A stretch of 64,000 nt of DNA. Source: Skermania piniformis. GTDB lineage: Bacteria; Actinomycetota; Actinomycetes; Mycobacteriales; Mycobacteriaceae. Of the stretch, positions 30,327 through 41,555 are shown piece by piece; the stretch's first letter is position 1; every line of letters starts with the position of its first letter. Position numbers and translations under genes: made by a program. The stretch is from NCBI RefSeq assembly GCF_019285775.1, contig NZ_CP079105.1, positions 2,232,001-2,296,000 of the forward strand, written 5' to 3'. The notes below the pieces were generated by a model. That model was not told the DNA's origin and did no database searches. It saw only the letters and a list, made by a program, of their open reading frames with translations.

Positions 30327-31085
30327 CTACGGTGTGCCGCCGTCCAGCCGCAGGATCGAACCGGTCGCGAAACTGGCCTGGTCGGAGACGAAATACAGTG
30401 CAGCACCGACGATTTCGGCCGGCTCCCCGACCCGGCGCTGCGCAGTAAGCCCGCTCATGTAGTCCGCCATGTCGGGAGTCCATGCCTCGGCGATGTCGGT
30501 CCGGAACGGTCCACACATGATCGCGTTCACCCGGACCTTCGGCGCAAACGTCTGTGCCAGGCCGACGGTCAGCGAGTTCAGCCCGGCCTTGGCTGCGGCA
30601 TATGGCAGCACTGCCGCGTTCGGCCGGATCGAGGCGACGGACGAGATGTTCAGGATCGCGCCGCCGGCGTCGGCCGCCATTCGGGCGCCGATCGCGGCCG
30701 ACAACCGGAACGGCCCCTTCAGATTGGTCGCCAGCACCTTGTCGAACAGCGCCTCGCTCACCTGATCCACACTCGGGTAGAGCGGCGACATCCCCGCGTT
30801 GTTCACCAGAATGTCCACCCGGCCGAACTCGGTATAGGCGGCATCGGTCAACGCATCGCACTCGGCCCAGTTGCCGACGTTCGTCCCTACCGGCAGCGCG
30901 CGGCGCCCGAACCTCGCCCGGACCTCGTCGGCGACCGCCGCACAGTTGGCCGGTTTCCGGCTGGCGATCACCACGTCGGCGCCGTGCTCGGCGAAGGCCA
31001 GGACCATCTCCCGGCCGAGTCCGCGACTGCCACCGGTCACCACGGCGACCCGCCCATCGAGGTCGAATTTGCCCGTCGCAGCCAT
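30327..31085 (-). CDS. SDR-family oxidoreductase
   Basis: Classical short-chain dehydrogenase/reductase, 252 residues. NAD(P) motif TGGSRGLG near residue 17, structural NNAG, catalytic Ser in NISSVASI and Tyr/Lys in YAAAKAGL, and C-terminal GSILRLDGG. An Arg at the end of beta-2 (ASRKPANC) suggests NADP preference. ATG start with GAGAGG upstream. It diverges from the amidase; substrate unknown. Confidence 0.93.
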   Translation of the reverse strand: MAATGKFDLDGRVAVVTGGSRGLGREMVLAFAEHGADVVIASRKPANCAAVADEVRARFGRRALPVGTNVGNWAECDALTDAAYTEFGRVDILVNNAGMSPLYPSVDQVSEALFDKVLATNLKGPFRLSAAIGARMAADAGGAILNISSVASIRPNAAVLPYAAAKAGLNSLTVGLAQTFAPKVRVNAIMCGPFRTDIAEAWTPDMADYMSGLTAQRRVGEPAEIVGAALYFVSDQASFATGSILRLDGGTP

Positions 31086-31168
31086 GCCGTCACCTCTCCG
31101 CCCGGTCGCGCTCTAAGCTACCGGGCACAGCGGGCGACACGGTCCGGGTGGGCCGAGGGAGAGCACAG

Positions 31169-32641
31169 GTGAGACCGAACGATCTGTCGGCCCCCGAGCC
31201 GCACCCGACCCGCCGAGAGATACGGCGGCACGCGTTCTGCGACGACGCCCTCGGCGAGTCCGATGCGACCGAGGTCGCGGAACGGATCGCCGCCGGCGAA
31301 ATTTCCGCGGTCGAAGCGATCCACGCGGCGATCGCCCGGGCGCGATCGATCCAGCCTCGGCTATACCCGCTCCAGGTCACCGATTTCGAACGTGCCATCC
31401 GTACTGCCGCCGCGCCGAAGCGGGGTGCGTTCGCCGGCGTACCGACCGCCGTCAAGGACAACTGCGCCGTGCGTGGCCTGCCGACCGGATTCGGCAGCGC
31501 GTCGTACCGGCCCGGAAGGGCCAGGCGTAACGGCGATTTCATCGATCAGTTCCTGGCCACCGGGGCGATACCGATCGGCAAGAGCCGGCTGCCCGAGTTC
31601 GGACTCGACGCGACCACCGAGTTCGGGCACGCCGAGCCGGTGCGCAATCCGTGGGACCCGACGTATTCCGCGGGCGGTTCCTCCGGCGGCGCAGCCGCTC
31701 TGGTCGCCGCCGGGGTACTGCCCTTCGCGCACGGGAACGACGGAGCCGGTTCGATCCGGATCCCGGCAGCGGCGTGTGGCCTGGTCGGCTTGAAGCCCAC
31801 CCGCGGCCGGACCGTCGCCGAACTGAACGAGCGCCGGATGCCGATCCGGATCGTGTCCCAAGGTGTGTTGACCCGGACGGTCCGCGACACCGCGCGGTTC
31901 TACGCGGCCGCCGAGACCTACCGCCGGAACCCACGGCTGCCACCGATCGGTTCGGTCACCGCGCCGGGGGTCCGGCGGCTCCGGATCGGCCTGATCGTCG
32001 ACTCGTTACCCGGCATTCACACCGACGCCGAAACCTGCGCCTCGGTGCTCGCCACCGCCGACCTGCTGACCGAGCTGGGTCACCGGGTGGAGCCGGCCGA
32101 ATTACCGGTCGGTGCAGATTTTCTCGGTGATTTCACCCTCTACTGGGCGATGCTGACATCGCTGCTGCTGCTGCAGGGGCGGCGCGCGTTCGGCACCAGC
32201 TTCGATCGCGAGCGAACGGAGAACCTGACCCGGGGCCTGGCGGTGATCTATCGACGGCGGGCACGGGAAACGCCGGCAGCGTTGTATCGGCTGCGGCAGG
32301 TCCGGCACGCCTACGCGGCGATGTTCGACCGACACGACGTAGTGCTCTCCCCGGTACTCGCCCACACCACTCCCGAGCTCGGCTACCTCTCTCCGGCAAT
32401 CGATGCCGACACGCTGATGGATCGACTGATCCGCTACGTGGCGTTCACCCCGTTGAACAACGCCGCCGGTAGTCCGGCGCTCGCGCTCCCGCTGCACCGC
32501 ACCGTGAACGGTCTGCCGTTGGCGTCGCACTTCTCGGCGCGACACGGCGACGAACGCACCCTGCTGCAGCTCGGCTACGAGCTGGAAGCTGCGCGGCCCT
32601 GGGCGCGCATCCAGGATCCGGACCAACCGGGCAATACTTGA
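31169..32641 (+). CDS. Amidase-signature family amidase
   Basis: 490 residues from GTG with GGGAGA 5-10 nt upstream; a TAAGCT -10 is at 31114-31119. Amidase-signature enzymes use a Ser-cisSer-Lys triad: Lys96 (AVKDN), Ser171/172 (YSAGGSSGGAAALVAAG) and Ser195 (GNDGAGSIRIPAAACG), all visible. Such enzymes hydrolyse amides of varied origin; substrate not predictable. The usual D-x-G-G-S is D-G-A-G-S here, a common variant. It ends 33 nt before the furA ATG, and its stop codon overlaps the furA -35 box. Confidence 0.92.
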   Translation: MRPNDLSAPEPHPTRREIRRHAFCDDALGESDATEVAERIAAGEISAVEAIHAAIARARSIQPRLYPLQVTDFERAIRTAAAPKRGAFAGVPTAVKDNCAVRGLPTGFGSASYRPGRARRNGDFIDQFLATGAIPIGKSRLPEFGLDATTEFGHAEPVRNPWDPTYSAGGSSGGAAALVAAGVLPFAHGNDGAGSIRIPAAACGLVGLKPTRGRTVAELNERRMPIRIVSQGVLTRTVRDTARFYAAAETYRRNPRLPPIGSVTAPGVRRLRIGLIVDSLPGIHTDAETCASVLATADLLTELGHRVEPAELPVGADFLGDFTLYWAMLTSLLLLQGRRAFGTSFDRERTENLTRGLAVIYRRRARETPAALYRLRQVRHAYAAMFDRHDVVLSPVLAHTTPELGYLSPAIDADTLMDRLIRYVAFTPLNNAAGSPALALPLHRTVNGLPLASHFSARHGDERTLLQLGYELEAARPWARIQDPDQPGNT

Positions 32642-32666
32642 CTCAGTCCAGAAAAGGGCAGAATAT
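32638..32666 (+). promoter_or_regulatory. furA promoter / FurA-binding AT-rich site
   Basis: TTGACT (32638-32643, overlapping the amidase stop), 17 nt, then GAATAT (32661-32666), 7 nt before the furA ATG. The core CCAGAAAAGGGCAGAATATA closely resembles the AT-rich site upstream of mycobacterial furA where FurA represses itself (known family knowledge, compared from memory). Confidence 0.65.
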
Positions 32667-32673
32667 AGCTCGT

Positions 32674-35362
<2,689 letters not shown>

Positions 35363-35365
<3 letters not shown>

Positions 35366-35430
35366 GCTTCGACGAAGCTCCTCGCCCGGGAGAGGCCCGG
35401 TGCGGCACCCGCCGCACCGGGCCTCTCCCG
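35363..35430 (+). terminator. Double hairpin after katG (bidirectional)
   Basis: First, a 7-bp stem, GAGCTTC-gac-GAAGCTC (35364-35380), overlapping the katG stop. Second, a perfect ~20-bp stem at 35387-35430 with a 4-nt ACCC loop (arm begins CGGGAGAGGCCCGG). It lies 8 nt from the stop of the convergent XRE gene, so it can end transcripts from both sides. No T tract, as usual for this group. Confidence 0.85.
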
Positions 35431-35438
35431 TCGTAAGA

Positions 35439-36128
35439 TCAGGCTCGGCGCCGCGCCGGACCTTCCCCCGCGCTCCCCCAGACATCTTGACTGTGCTGCC
35501 ACCGCGCCCGGAACCGATCCTCGGTCTCGACGTCGGTTGCGGTGAGTCGACCGGACAACCACCGCCGATACAACTGCTCTTCCCGCTCCAGTGCGTTATC
35601 CGGATCGAGTGGCTGATCCAAGAGTTCTCCGAAAGATAGCTCGATGATCGCCGGTAGCTGAGTATCAGGGCCGCCGTTGCGTTCGAGCAATTCAGTAGCA
35701 TACCGCCCGACAATGCGGGAAAGAAAATCCCGCATCGCCCGTCGAGCAAGCCGGACCGCGCGCGCATCCGCATCCGCTTCGGCCAGGCCGGTGTCGACCA
35801 CCTTGCTCAGTTTGATCAAATTTGTCAGTTCCTCGACCGGCAACGGAATATGTTGCGGGCCGGCGACCACGGCCCGACGCGAGGTCTCCAACGGGGTCGG
35901 CTCACCACCCGACATGATCGCCACAGCGCTGCCGGGCGCCCAGTTGAGCCCCTGGTCGAGCTTCGCCAACACCGCTGGGGTGAGCTTGGGGAGATTACCG
36001 TTCTCCAGCTTGACCAACGTGGCGTGCGAGGGTCCACCGGCCTCGGCGACCTGAGTTTGCGTCCACCCCTGGCGCGTGCGCCGAGCCTTCACCGCTTTAC
36101 CGAGCACTACATGCGGTATCTCCTCCAC
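35439..36128 (-). CDS. XRE-family helix-turn-helix regulator
   Basis: 229 residues from GTG. N-terminal HTH_XRE (residues ~8-62): LGKAVKARRTRQGWTQTQVAEAGGPSHATLVKLENG. The remaining ~160 residues are helical and charged with no family I recognise; this layout is common among uncharacterised Nocardia/Rhodococcus regulators. The upstream region is AT-rich with a good promoter (TTGCAG, 16 nt, TATTAT at 36137-36142, 8 nt to the GTG) and two palindromes, hinting at autoregulation. Base composition of the upstream region differs from its surroundings, consistent with acquired DNA. Confidence 0.85.
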   Translation of the reverse strand: MEEIPHVVLGKAVKARRTRQGWTQTQVAEAGGPSHATLVKLENGNLPKLTPAVLAKLDQGLNWAPGSAVAIMSGGEPTPLETSRRAVVAGPQHIPLPVEELTNLIKLSKVVDTGLAEADADARAVRLARRAMRDFLSRIVGRYATELLERNGGPDTQLPAIIELSFGELLDQPLDPDNALEREEQLYRRWLSGRLTATDVETEDRFRARWQHSQDVWGSAGEGPARRRA

Positions 36129-36300
36129 GGGTTTTGATAATAGAACTCAATCCGCGGTCTGCAACACATCTCCACAAAGGTCTACCGAACGGACTACCTA
36201 CGATCTAGATCGAAATGAGGAATGAATCTGGCGGACCGCTATGACTAAATAACTGCGAAATAACCATACAAATAATTAGCCGATATTTATCGGCTAATGC
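36129..36300. promoter_or_regulatory. AT-rich region with XRE promoter and two palindromes
   Basis: Contains the XRE promoter (-35 TTGCAG at 36159-36164, -10 TATTAT at 36137-36142, minus strand), a perfect 12-bp palindrome CGATCTAGATCG (36201-36212), and a 24-bp element (36275-36298) with perfect 11-bp arms ATTAGCCGATA / TATCGGCTAAT around TT. Much lower GC than the rest of the window. Possible operators or an Lsr2-bound silenced stretch. Confidence 0.6.
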
Positions 36301-36376
36301 GCTCGAGCAGCCGGCCGGTTGTTGCTGATCGAGCCGCACGCACGGTAAGCGCGGGGGTCGCTCCGCCCTGCTCCCG

Positions 36377-36382
36377 TACGCT
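36377..36382 (+). promoter_or_regulatory. Leaderless -10 box of HugZ-like gene
   Basis: TACGCT, 6 nt, then the ATG at 36389. No Shine-Dalgarno sequence. Confidence 0.5.
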
Positions 36383-36388
36383 ACGGGC

Positions 36389-37198
36389 ATGCCCCCGGTC
36401 GACCATGGAGATCCCGGCGACGCCCCGACCATCCCGCCGCCGCTGGTACCGGTCGCCGTCGACACCCGCCCGTCCGCCGCCGAGGAGGCCCGCACGATCG
36501 TCGCTGCCAGCGACGTGGCGACGCTGGCCAGTCTGACCGCCGACGGTGACCCGTGGGCCTCGTTCGTCGCCTACGGTGTGCTCGACGGAGCGCCGGTGCT
36601 GTGCGTGTCCCGGTTGGCCGAGCACGGCCGCAATCTCGCCCGCGACCCCCGCGCCAGCATCGCCGTCGTCGCCCCGGACCGACCCGCCGACCCACTGGCC
36701 GGAGCCCGGGTCACGCTCGCCGGCGTGATGGAACAGCCGACCGGGGCGCAGCTGGAGGCGGCCCGGTCGGCGCACATCGCGGCCGTGCCGGCCGCCCGCC
36801 GCTACGTGGAGTACACCGACTTCACCACCTGGATCCTGCGCATCCAGCGCGTGCGCTGGGTGGGCGGCTACGGCCGGATGGATTCCGCGAGTGCTGCCGA
36901 CTATGCCGCCGCGGCTCCCGACCCGATCCGCCCGGTCGCGGCCGGGGCCATCGCGCACCTGAACGCCGACCACGCGGACGCGCTCCTGACGATGACGCAG
37001 CGATTCGGTGGTTTTCCGGACGCCACCGCGGCCGTCTGCACCGACGCCGACCGATACGGCCTGGACCTGTGGGTCCGCACGCCGCGCGGCGAGGCACCCA
37101 CCCGGGTCGGTTACGCCGCGCCGATCGGCGGAATCGAGGGGCTGCGCGCGGCGACCGTCGATCTGGCCCGTCGGGCCCGGGCGACACCACCGAGCTGA
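36389..37198 (+). CDS. HugZ-like pyridoxamine-5'-phosphate-oxidase fold protein with DUF2470
   Basis: 269 residues. The N-terminal ~170 residues form a split-barrel flavin/haem domain (ATLASLTADGDPWASFVAYGV, LSVSRLAEHGRNL-like segment VSRLAEHGRNLARDPRASI, RYVEYTDFTTWILRIQRVRWVGGYGRM split across it). The C-terminal ~85 residues are DUF2470 (AGAIAHLNADHADALLTMTQRF). This pair is typical of HugZ/haem-utilisation and related proteins; haem or flavin binding is expected, but no biochemical role is proven here. Next on the same strand is the patatin gene, 45 nt later. Confidence 0.85.
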   Translation: MPPVDHGDPGDAPTIPPPLVPVAVDTRPSAAEEARTIVAASDVATLASLTADGDPWASFVAYGVLDGAPVLCVSRLAEHGRNLARDPRASIAVVAPDRPADPLAGARVTLAGVMEQPTGAQLEAARSAHIAAVPAARRYVEYTDFTTWILRIQRVRWVGGYGRMDSASAADYAAAAPDPIRPVAAGAIAHLNADHADALLTMTQRFGGFPDATAAVCTDADRYGLDLWVRTPRGEAPTRVGYAAPIGGIEGLRAATVDLARRARATPPS

Positions 37199-37243
37199 TC
37201 CGGATTCCCGCTCTGCCATCCGCCTGCAGGCAATAATCGGAGC

Positions 37244-38260
37244 ATGACCGGTCGAGCGCGTGTGGCTCTGGTGCTCGGCAGCGGCGGAGCTCGCGGGTAC
37301 GCCCACATCGGCGTCATCCACGAGCTGATCGACCGTGATGTGGATATCGTCGGCGTCGCCGGTTCCTCGATGGGTGCGTTGGTCGGCGGTTTGTACGCGG
37401 CCGGCGTGTTGGGGACGTTCGAGCGCTGGGCGACCGGACTCACCCAACGGGACATCCTGCGTCTGGTCGACCCGTCGATCACCGCTTCCGGCGGGATGCT
37501 GCGCGCGGAACGGGTGCTCGCGGTCGTGCGCGATATCATCGGCGACACCCGGATCGAAGACCTGCCCATCCCGTTCACGGCAGTCGCCACCGACCTGATT
37601 CACGGCCGGTCGATCTGGTATCAGCGTGGTCCGCTCGACTCTGCGATCCGGGCATCGATCGCCATCCCCGGGGTGATCACCCCCCATGTGATCAACGGTC
37701 GGCTCCTGGCCGACGGCGGCATCCTGGACCCCTTACCGCTGGGCACCGTCGCCTCGATGGACGCCGACCTGGTGATCGCAGTCGATGTCGCCGCCGGCTC
37801 GCCGGTCGACCGCGGCAACATCTCCGCCACAGCGGCGCCCCGACCGGTGGAGGAATGGATCGAGCGGTTCCGGCGCGGCACCGACAACCTCTTGGAACGT
37901 GAACTGGTCAAAGCGGTGCGCGACCGGTTCCGCTCGGCCGATGCGGCGGCCGCTGCCGCGGCGGTCACGGGAACACCTCCCCCGGCCGCGCCCCTGGTCG
38001 CCGGCCCGCCGCTTCGGCTCGGCCAGCGTGAAGTCCTCAACCGAGCGCTGGACCTGCTGCAGACCGCGTTGAGCCGGCATCGGATTGCCGCCGACCCACC
38101 GGATGTGCTGATCGAAGTCCCCCGGACCGCCGCCCGGACGATCGACTTCCACCGGGCGAGCGAGCTGATCGCAATCGGTCGGGAGCGGGCGGCGGTCAAG
38201 CTGGACCAGTCCGGCTACTCCGCGCTGACCCGGCGAAACGGCACCGAATCGAGCCGCTGA
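37244..38260 (+). CDS. Patatin-like phospholipase (RssA family)
   Basis: 338 residues. Serine hydrolase with a Ser-Asp dyad: oxyanion loop LGSGGARGYAHIG (~11-23), nucleophile Ser42 in GSSMG, catalytic Asp157 in ADGGILDPLP. Length and spacing match RssA/YlbK-type bacterial patatins, which hydrolyse acyl lipids; substrate unknown. ATG has GGAG 3 nt upstream. The 3' end overlaps the convergent diguanylate cyclase gene by 46 nt. Confidence 0.93.
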   Translation: MTGRARVALVLGSGGARGYAHIGVIHELIDRDVDIVGVAGSSMGALVGGLYAAGVLGTFERWATGLTQRDILRLVDPSITASGGMLRAERVLAVVRDIIGDTRIEDLPIPFTAVATDLIHGRSIWYQRGPLDSAIRASIAIPGVITPHVINGRLLADGGILDPLPLGTVASMDADLVIAVDVAAGSPVDRGNISATAAPRPVEEWIERFRRGTDNLLERELVKAVRDRFRSADAAAAAAAVTGTPPPAAPLVAGPPLRLGQREVLNRALDLLQTALSRHRIAADPPDVLIEVPRTAARTIDFHRASELIAIGRERAAVKLDQSGYSALTRRNGTESSR

Positions 38261-39381
38261 TACCCGGCCGGCGTGCGTTGCCGTTTCGCCTCGTACATCG
38301 CCAGATCGGCCCGCGCCAGCAGCTCCGATATCACGTCGTCGGGATCGCCGTCGTGATAGACCCGATGCACCTGTTCGGTCACGATGCCAACACTCGCCGT
38401 GACCGGGGTCGGGCCGGAATCGACGGTCAGGCTCCCCCCGAGCCGATCCACCAGCCGAATCGCGTCCGCCGCCGACTGATGCAGCAGGATCGCGAACTCG
38501 TCACCACCGAGCCGCCCGATCACCGCCGCAGATCCGGCCACCGCACTGATCCGGCGCGCCGTCGCGACCAGGATTCCGTCGCCACCGGCGTGCCCGAGCC
38601 GATCGTTGACCTGCTTGAACCGGTCGACGTCGACCACCGCGACGACAAGTTGGTCACTCGACGTCCCGGTCTGCGCGGCCCGCATGATCGCCGCGCCCGC
38701 CGCCGCGTCGAAGCCGCGCCGATTCAATACCCCGGTCAGCGCATCCCGCGCCGACAACGCCGCGTCCTCGGTGAGCGCCCAGATACCGATCTGCACGGCC
38801 AACGGCACCCCGGCCACCAACAAGATCGTGAGCAGCCCCCGAGCAGCTGCTTCCGCTGCACCGTAGTCCTCGCCGAGGTGGACAGCGACCGGAATGATCG
38901 CGACCACAGCAAAGCCCAGGTGCGCAAAAATCAGTCGGCGGCCGTGGACGAAGGCCACGTACACCGAGATCATCGAAAACGTCGTGAGCGCGAACATCCC
39001 GGCGATCGGCTGCGGATACACCCAGCCCACCACGGCGATCCCCAGATCCGATGTCGCGACGAACACGGCGGACATCCACCGCGACGGCATCACCGGGATC
39101 CGGAACCACCACCAGATCGCCCAGAGTACGGCCAACCCCAGAACCGCGACCATCGCCGCCCGGGACACAGGTGCGGTGGGCCCGACGTCCGACGCCAGTA
39201 CCAACACGGTGATCACGGCCAGCGTGGCCGAGGAGATACCGCACACGAATCGAAAGTTCCCGGCCAGCTCACGCGCTTCGAAATAACGGGCGACCTCGTC
39301 ATAGGTTCGCGGTGTCTGCCACCACTTACCGAGCGGACTCTCACGGATCCGTGTCCACCCACCGGCCCGGATACCAAGCAC
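38215..39381 (-). CDS. Membrane GGDEF diguanylate cyclase
   Basis: 388 residues from GTG. Residues ~40-205 hold about six membrane helices. The GGDEF domain follows: DALTGVLNRRGF, AVVDVDRFKQVNDRLGHAGGDGIL, and an intact GRLGGDEFAI at 292-296, so active c-di-GMP synthesis is expected. The product-inhibition I-site (RxxD just upstream of GGDEF) is absent. No EAL domain. Its signal input may be through the membrane part. Convergent with patatin (46-nt overlap). Confidence 0.93.
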   Translation of the reverse strand: MLGIRAGGWTRIRESPLGKWWQTPRTYDEVARYFEARELAGNFRFVCGISSATLAVITVLVLASDVGPTAPVSRAAMVAVLGLAVLWAIWWWFRIPVMPSRWMSAVFVATSDLGIAVVGWVYPQPIAGMFALTTFSMISVYVAFVHGRRLIFAHLGFAVVAIIPVAVHLGEDYGAAEAAARGLLTILLVAGVPLAVQIGIWALTEDAALSARDALTGVLNRRGFDAAAGAAIMRAAQTGTSSDQLVVAVVDVDRFKQVNDRLGHAGGDGILVATARRISAVAGSAAVIGRLGGDEFAILLHQSAADAIRLVDRLGGSLTVDSGPTPVTASVGIVTEQVHRVYHDGDPDDVISELLARADLAMYEAKRQRTPAGYQRLDSVPFRRVSAE

Positions 39382-39504
39382 ATGAACTCACCGCCTCCCG
39401 TTGCTGACGACGCGCACTGACCTGCTGTCGGCGCCGACGGCACCAAGATCAAGTGTTGCGTAGCCAGCAACGAGATGACGGGGATCCGCACAACGAATCT
39501 ATGT

Positions 39505-40080
39505 CTATACGGACAGCTTCTTCGCCTTGTTGCGGATCACCACCGCGTAGACGATCTCGATGATGCCGAGCGGGATCATCCAGATTCCGGCGACCAGCAC
39601 CAACGTCGCGATCGAGCTGATCGGCCAGACGAGCAGCACGATGCCCGCCATCAGCGTGACCACACCGTAGAACACTTGCCAGCCACGTCCCGGCATCTGC
39701 GACTCGGCCATCGCCAGACCGAGCAGGGTCGTCCCGCGGAACAACCAGGCGATGCCGATCCAGATGCCGAGCAGCGCGATCGAGGTCAGATCGTCCCGGA
39801 AACAGAACAGGCCGATCACCAGCGACAGGGCACCGCTGATGAACGACAGCACCCGCATGCTTGTCGAGAACCTGGACTCGAAGGCCGCGAACAGCTCCAG
39901 GACGCCGGTGACCACCAGGTAGATACCGAACAAGATGCCGACAACGAGGAGCGTGCGTCCGGGCCACGCCAGGATGACGGCGCCGAGCAGCACGGTCAGG
40001 ATGCCGGCGGCGAGGAGTCGTTCCCAGCCGGACCGAACGAGCATCTGCAATGGTCCGGAGACCCCCACATCATTAGTCAT
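39505..40080 (-). CDS. DUF308 (HdeD-like) membrane protein
   Basis: 191 residues with six predicted membrane helices in three pairs (AGILTVLLGAVILAWPG, LLVVGILFGIYLVVTGVLE, VLSFISGALSLVIGLFCF, SIALLGIWIGIAWLFRGTT, VFYGVVTLMAGIVLLVWP, ATLVLVAGIWMIPLGIIEIV). This is the DUF308/HdeD layout, linked to acid stress in enterobacteria; function here unknown. I start at the ATG at 40080, not the TTG at 40086, because TAGGAT (40087-40092) lies 6 nt before the ATG, fitting a leaderless mRNA. Confidence 0.88.
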   Translation of the reverse strand: MTNDVGVSGPLQMLVRSGWERLLAAGILTVLLGAVILAWPGRTLLVVGILFGIYLVVTGVLELFAAFESRFSTSMRVLSFISGALSLVIGLFCFRDDLTSIALLGIWIGIAWLFRGTTLLGLAMAESQMPGRGWQVFYGVVTLMAGIVLLVWPISSIATLVLVAGIWMIPLGIIEIVYAVVIRNKAKKLSV

Positions 40081-40272
40081 GGTCAAATCCTATCCGAGGA
40101 ACCGACCATTTCCGGCATGGTTGTTCCATCCCGCGGGATAGGTTCGGATCCCCACGGCGGCAATGGAATTGATCAAATCGGCCGACCTTCGGAACGGTCG
40201 CCGGACCGGCTGCAGCGAGCGCGGCCGCCCCGGTCCGGAACGGCATTGATTTCGGCTACCCTGAATTCTTGT

Positions 40273-40286
40273 TTAGGTGATCCTGA
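40273..40286 (+). promoter_or_regulatory. Possible DtxR/MntR-type box before Nramp gene
   Basis: TTAGG-TGAT-CCTGA, an imperfect palindrome just before the GGAGG ribosome-binding site of the Nramp gene. It resembles half sites of IdeR/MntR-type operators (TTAGG/CCTAA). Weak on its own; the neighbouring metal-transporter gene makes it worth testing. Confidence 0.3.
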
Positions 40287-40297
40287 CGGAGGTTGCG

Positions 40298-41539
40298 ATG
40301 GCACTGCCCGACACCCTGGCGCCGGCGCTGCGCCGGGCCCGCGGCGGCTCTGCACTGCTCGGGCCGGCGTTCGTCGCCGCCATCGCCTACGTCGATCCGG
40401 GCAATGTCGCCGCCAACATGAGCGCCGGGGCTCAGTTCGGCTACCTGCTGGTCTGGGTGATCGTCGGCGCGAACGTGATGGCCGGCCTGGTTCAGTTTCT
40501 GTCGGCAAAACTCGGCGTGGTCACCGGCGCGACGCTGCCCGAGACGGTACGGACCCGGGCATCGACGCCGACTCGGCTCGGCTACTGGGCCCAGGCCGAG
40601 CTGGTGGCGATCGCGACCGACCTCGCCGAGGTGGTCGGCGGAGCGATCGCGCTGCACCTGCTCTTCGGGCTACCGCTGCTGGTCGGCGGCATCGTCACCG
40701 GGCTGGTCTCGATGGTGTTGCTGCTGGTGCAGGACCGGTACGGCCAACGTCCATTCGAGCGGGTGATCACCGGATTGTTGGCGATCATCGCGATCGGGTT
40801 CGTCACCAGCATGGTCGTCGCCCCGCCCGACCCCGAGGCGGTCGCGAGCGGGCTGATTCCCGGGTTCGACGGTGCCGAGAGCGTGCTGCTCGCCGCGGCG
40901 ATGCTGGGTGCGACGGTCATGCCGCACGCGGTGTACCTGCATTCCGGTCTGGCTCGCGACCGGCATGGTTTGCCGACCCCCGGGGTCCGGCGCAGCGGGC
41001 TGCTCCGCGTTACCAAGATCGATGTCACGTTGGCGATGCTGGTTGCCGGCACGGTGAATCTCGCGATGCTGCTGGCCGCGGCCAGCACGCTGCAGGGACA
41101 GCCGGACGTGGACACGATCGAAGGCGCACACGCGGCGCTCCAGCACACCTTGGGCCCGGCGGTGGCGTTGTTGTTTGCGATCGGCCTGCTCGCCTCCGGC
41201 CTTGCGTCGACCTCGGTCGGTGCCTACGCCGGGGCGATGATCATGCAGGGCCTGCTGCGCCGACACATCCCGCTGCTGCTGCGTCGTCTGATCACCCTGC
41301 TACCCGCACTCGCGGTGTTGGCATCGGGCGTCGACCCCACCCGAGCACTGGTGATCTCGCAGGTGGTCCTGTCCTTCGGGATTCCGTTCGCGATGGCGCC
41401 CCTGGTCCGATTCACCAGCGATCGGTCACTGATGGGCGACGACGTGAACCACCCGGCGACCACCGTCATGGCCTGGCTGGTCACCACGATCATCGTGGCA
41501 CTGAACGTGGTCCTGATCTACCTGACGATCGCCGGCTGA
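40298..41539 (+). CDS. mntH: Nramp-family divalent metal transporter
   Basis: Proton-coupled importer of Mn2+/Fe2+. 413 residues with about 11 membrane helices. The two metal-binding motifs are intact: DPGN in helix 1 (YVDPGNVAANMSAG) and MPH in helix 6 (GATVMPHAVYLHS). ATG at 40298 with a strong GGAGG 5 nt upstream; earlier in-frame residues are not conserved. Monocistronic by layout, with SDR and DUF308 on the other strand. Confidence 0.93.
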   Translation: MALPDTLAPALRRARGGSALLGPAFVAAIAYVDPGNVAANMSAGAQFGYLLVWVIVGANVMAGLVQFLSAKLGVVTGATLPETVRTRASTPTRLGYWAQAELVAIATDLAEVVGGAIALHLLFGLPLLVGGIVTGLVSMVLLLVQDRYGQRPFERVITGLLAIIAIGFVTSMVVAPPDPEAVASGLIPGFDGAESVLLAAAMLGATVMPHAVYLHSGLARDRHGLPTPGVRRSGLLRVTKIDVTLAMLVAGTVNLAMLLAAASTLQGQPDVDTIEGAHAALQHTLGPAVALLFAIGLLASGLASTSVGAYAGAMIMQGLLRRHIPLLLRRLITLLPALAVLASGVDPTRALVISQVVLSFGIPFAMAPLVRFTSDRSLMGDDVNHPATTVMAWLVTTIIVALNVVLIYLTIAG

Positions 41540-41555
41540 ATGCGAGCGCCCGCCG

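Noticed and set aside
39440-39480. GTTGC/GCAAC inverted repeat after the DUF308 gene
   Set aside because: A 5-bp stem with a 7-nt loop is too weak to call a terminator.
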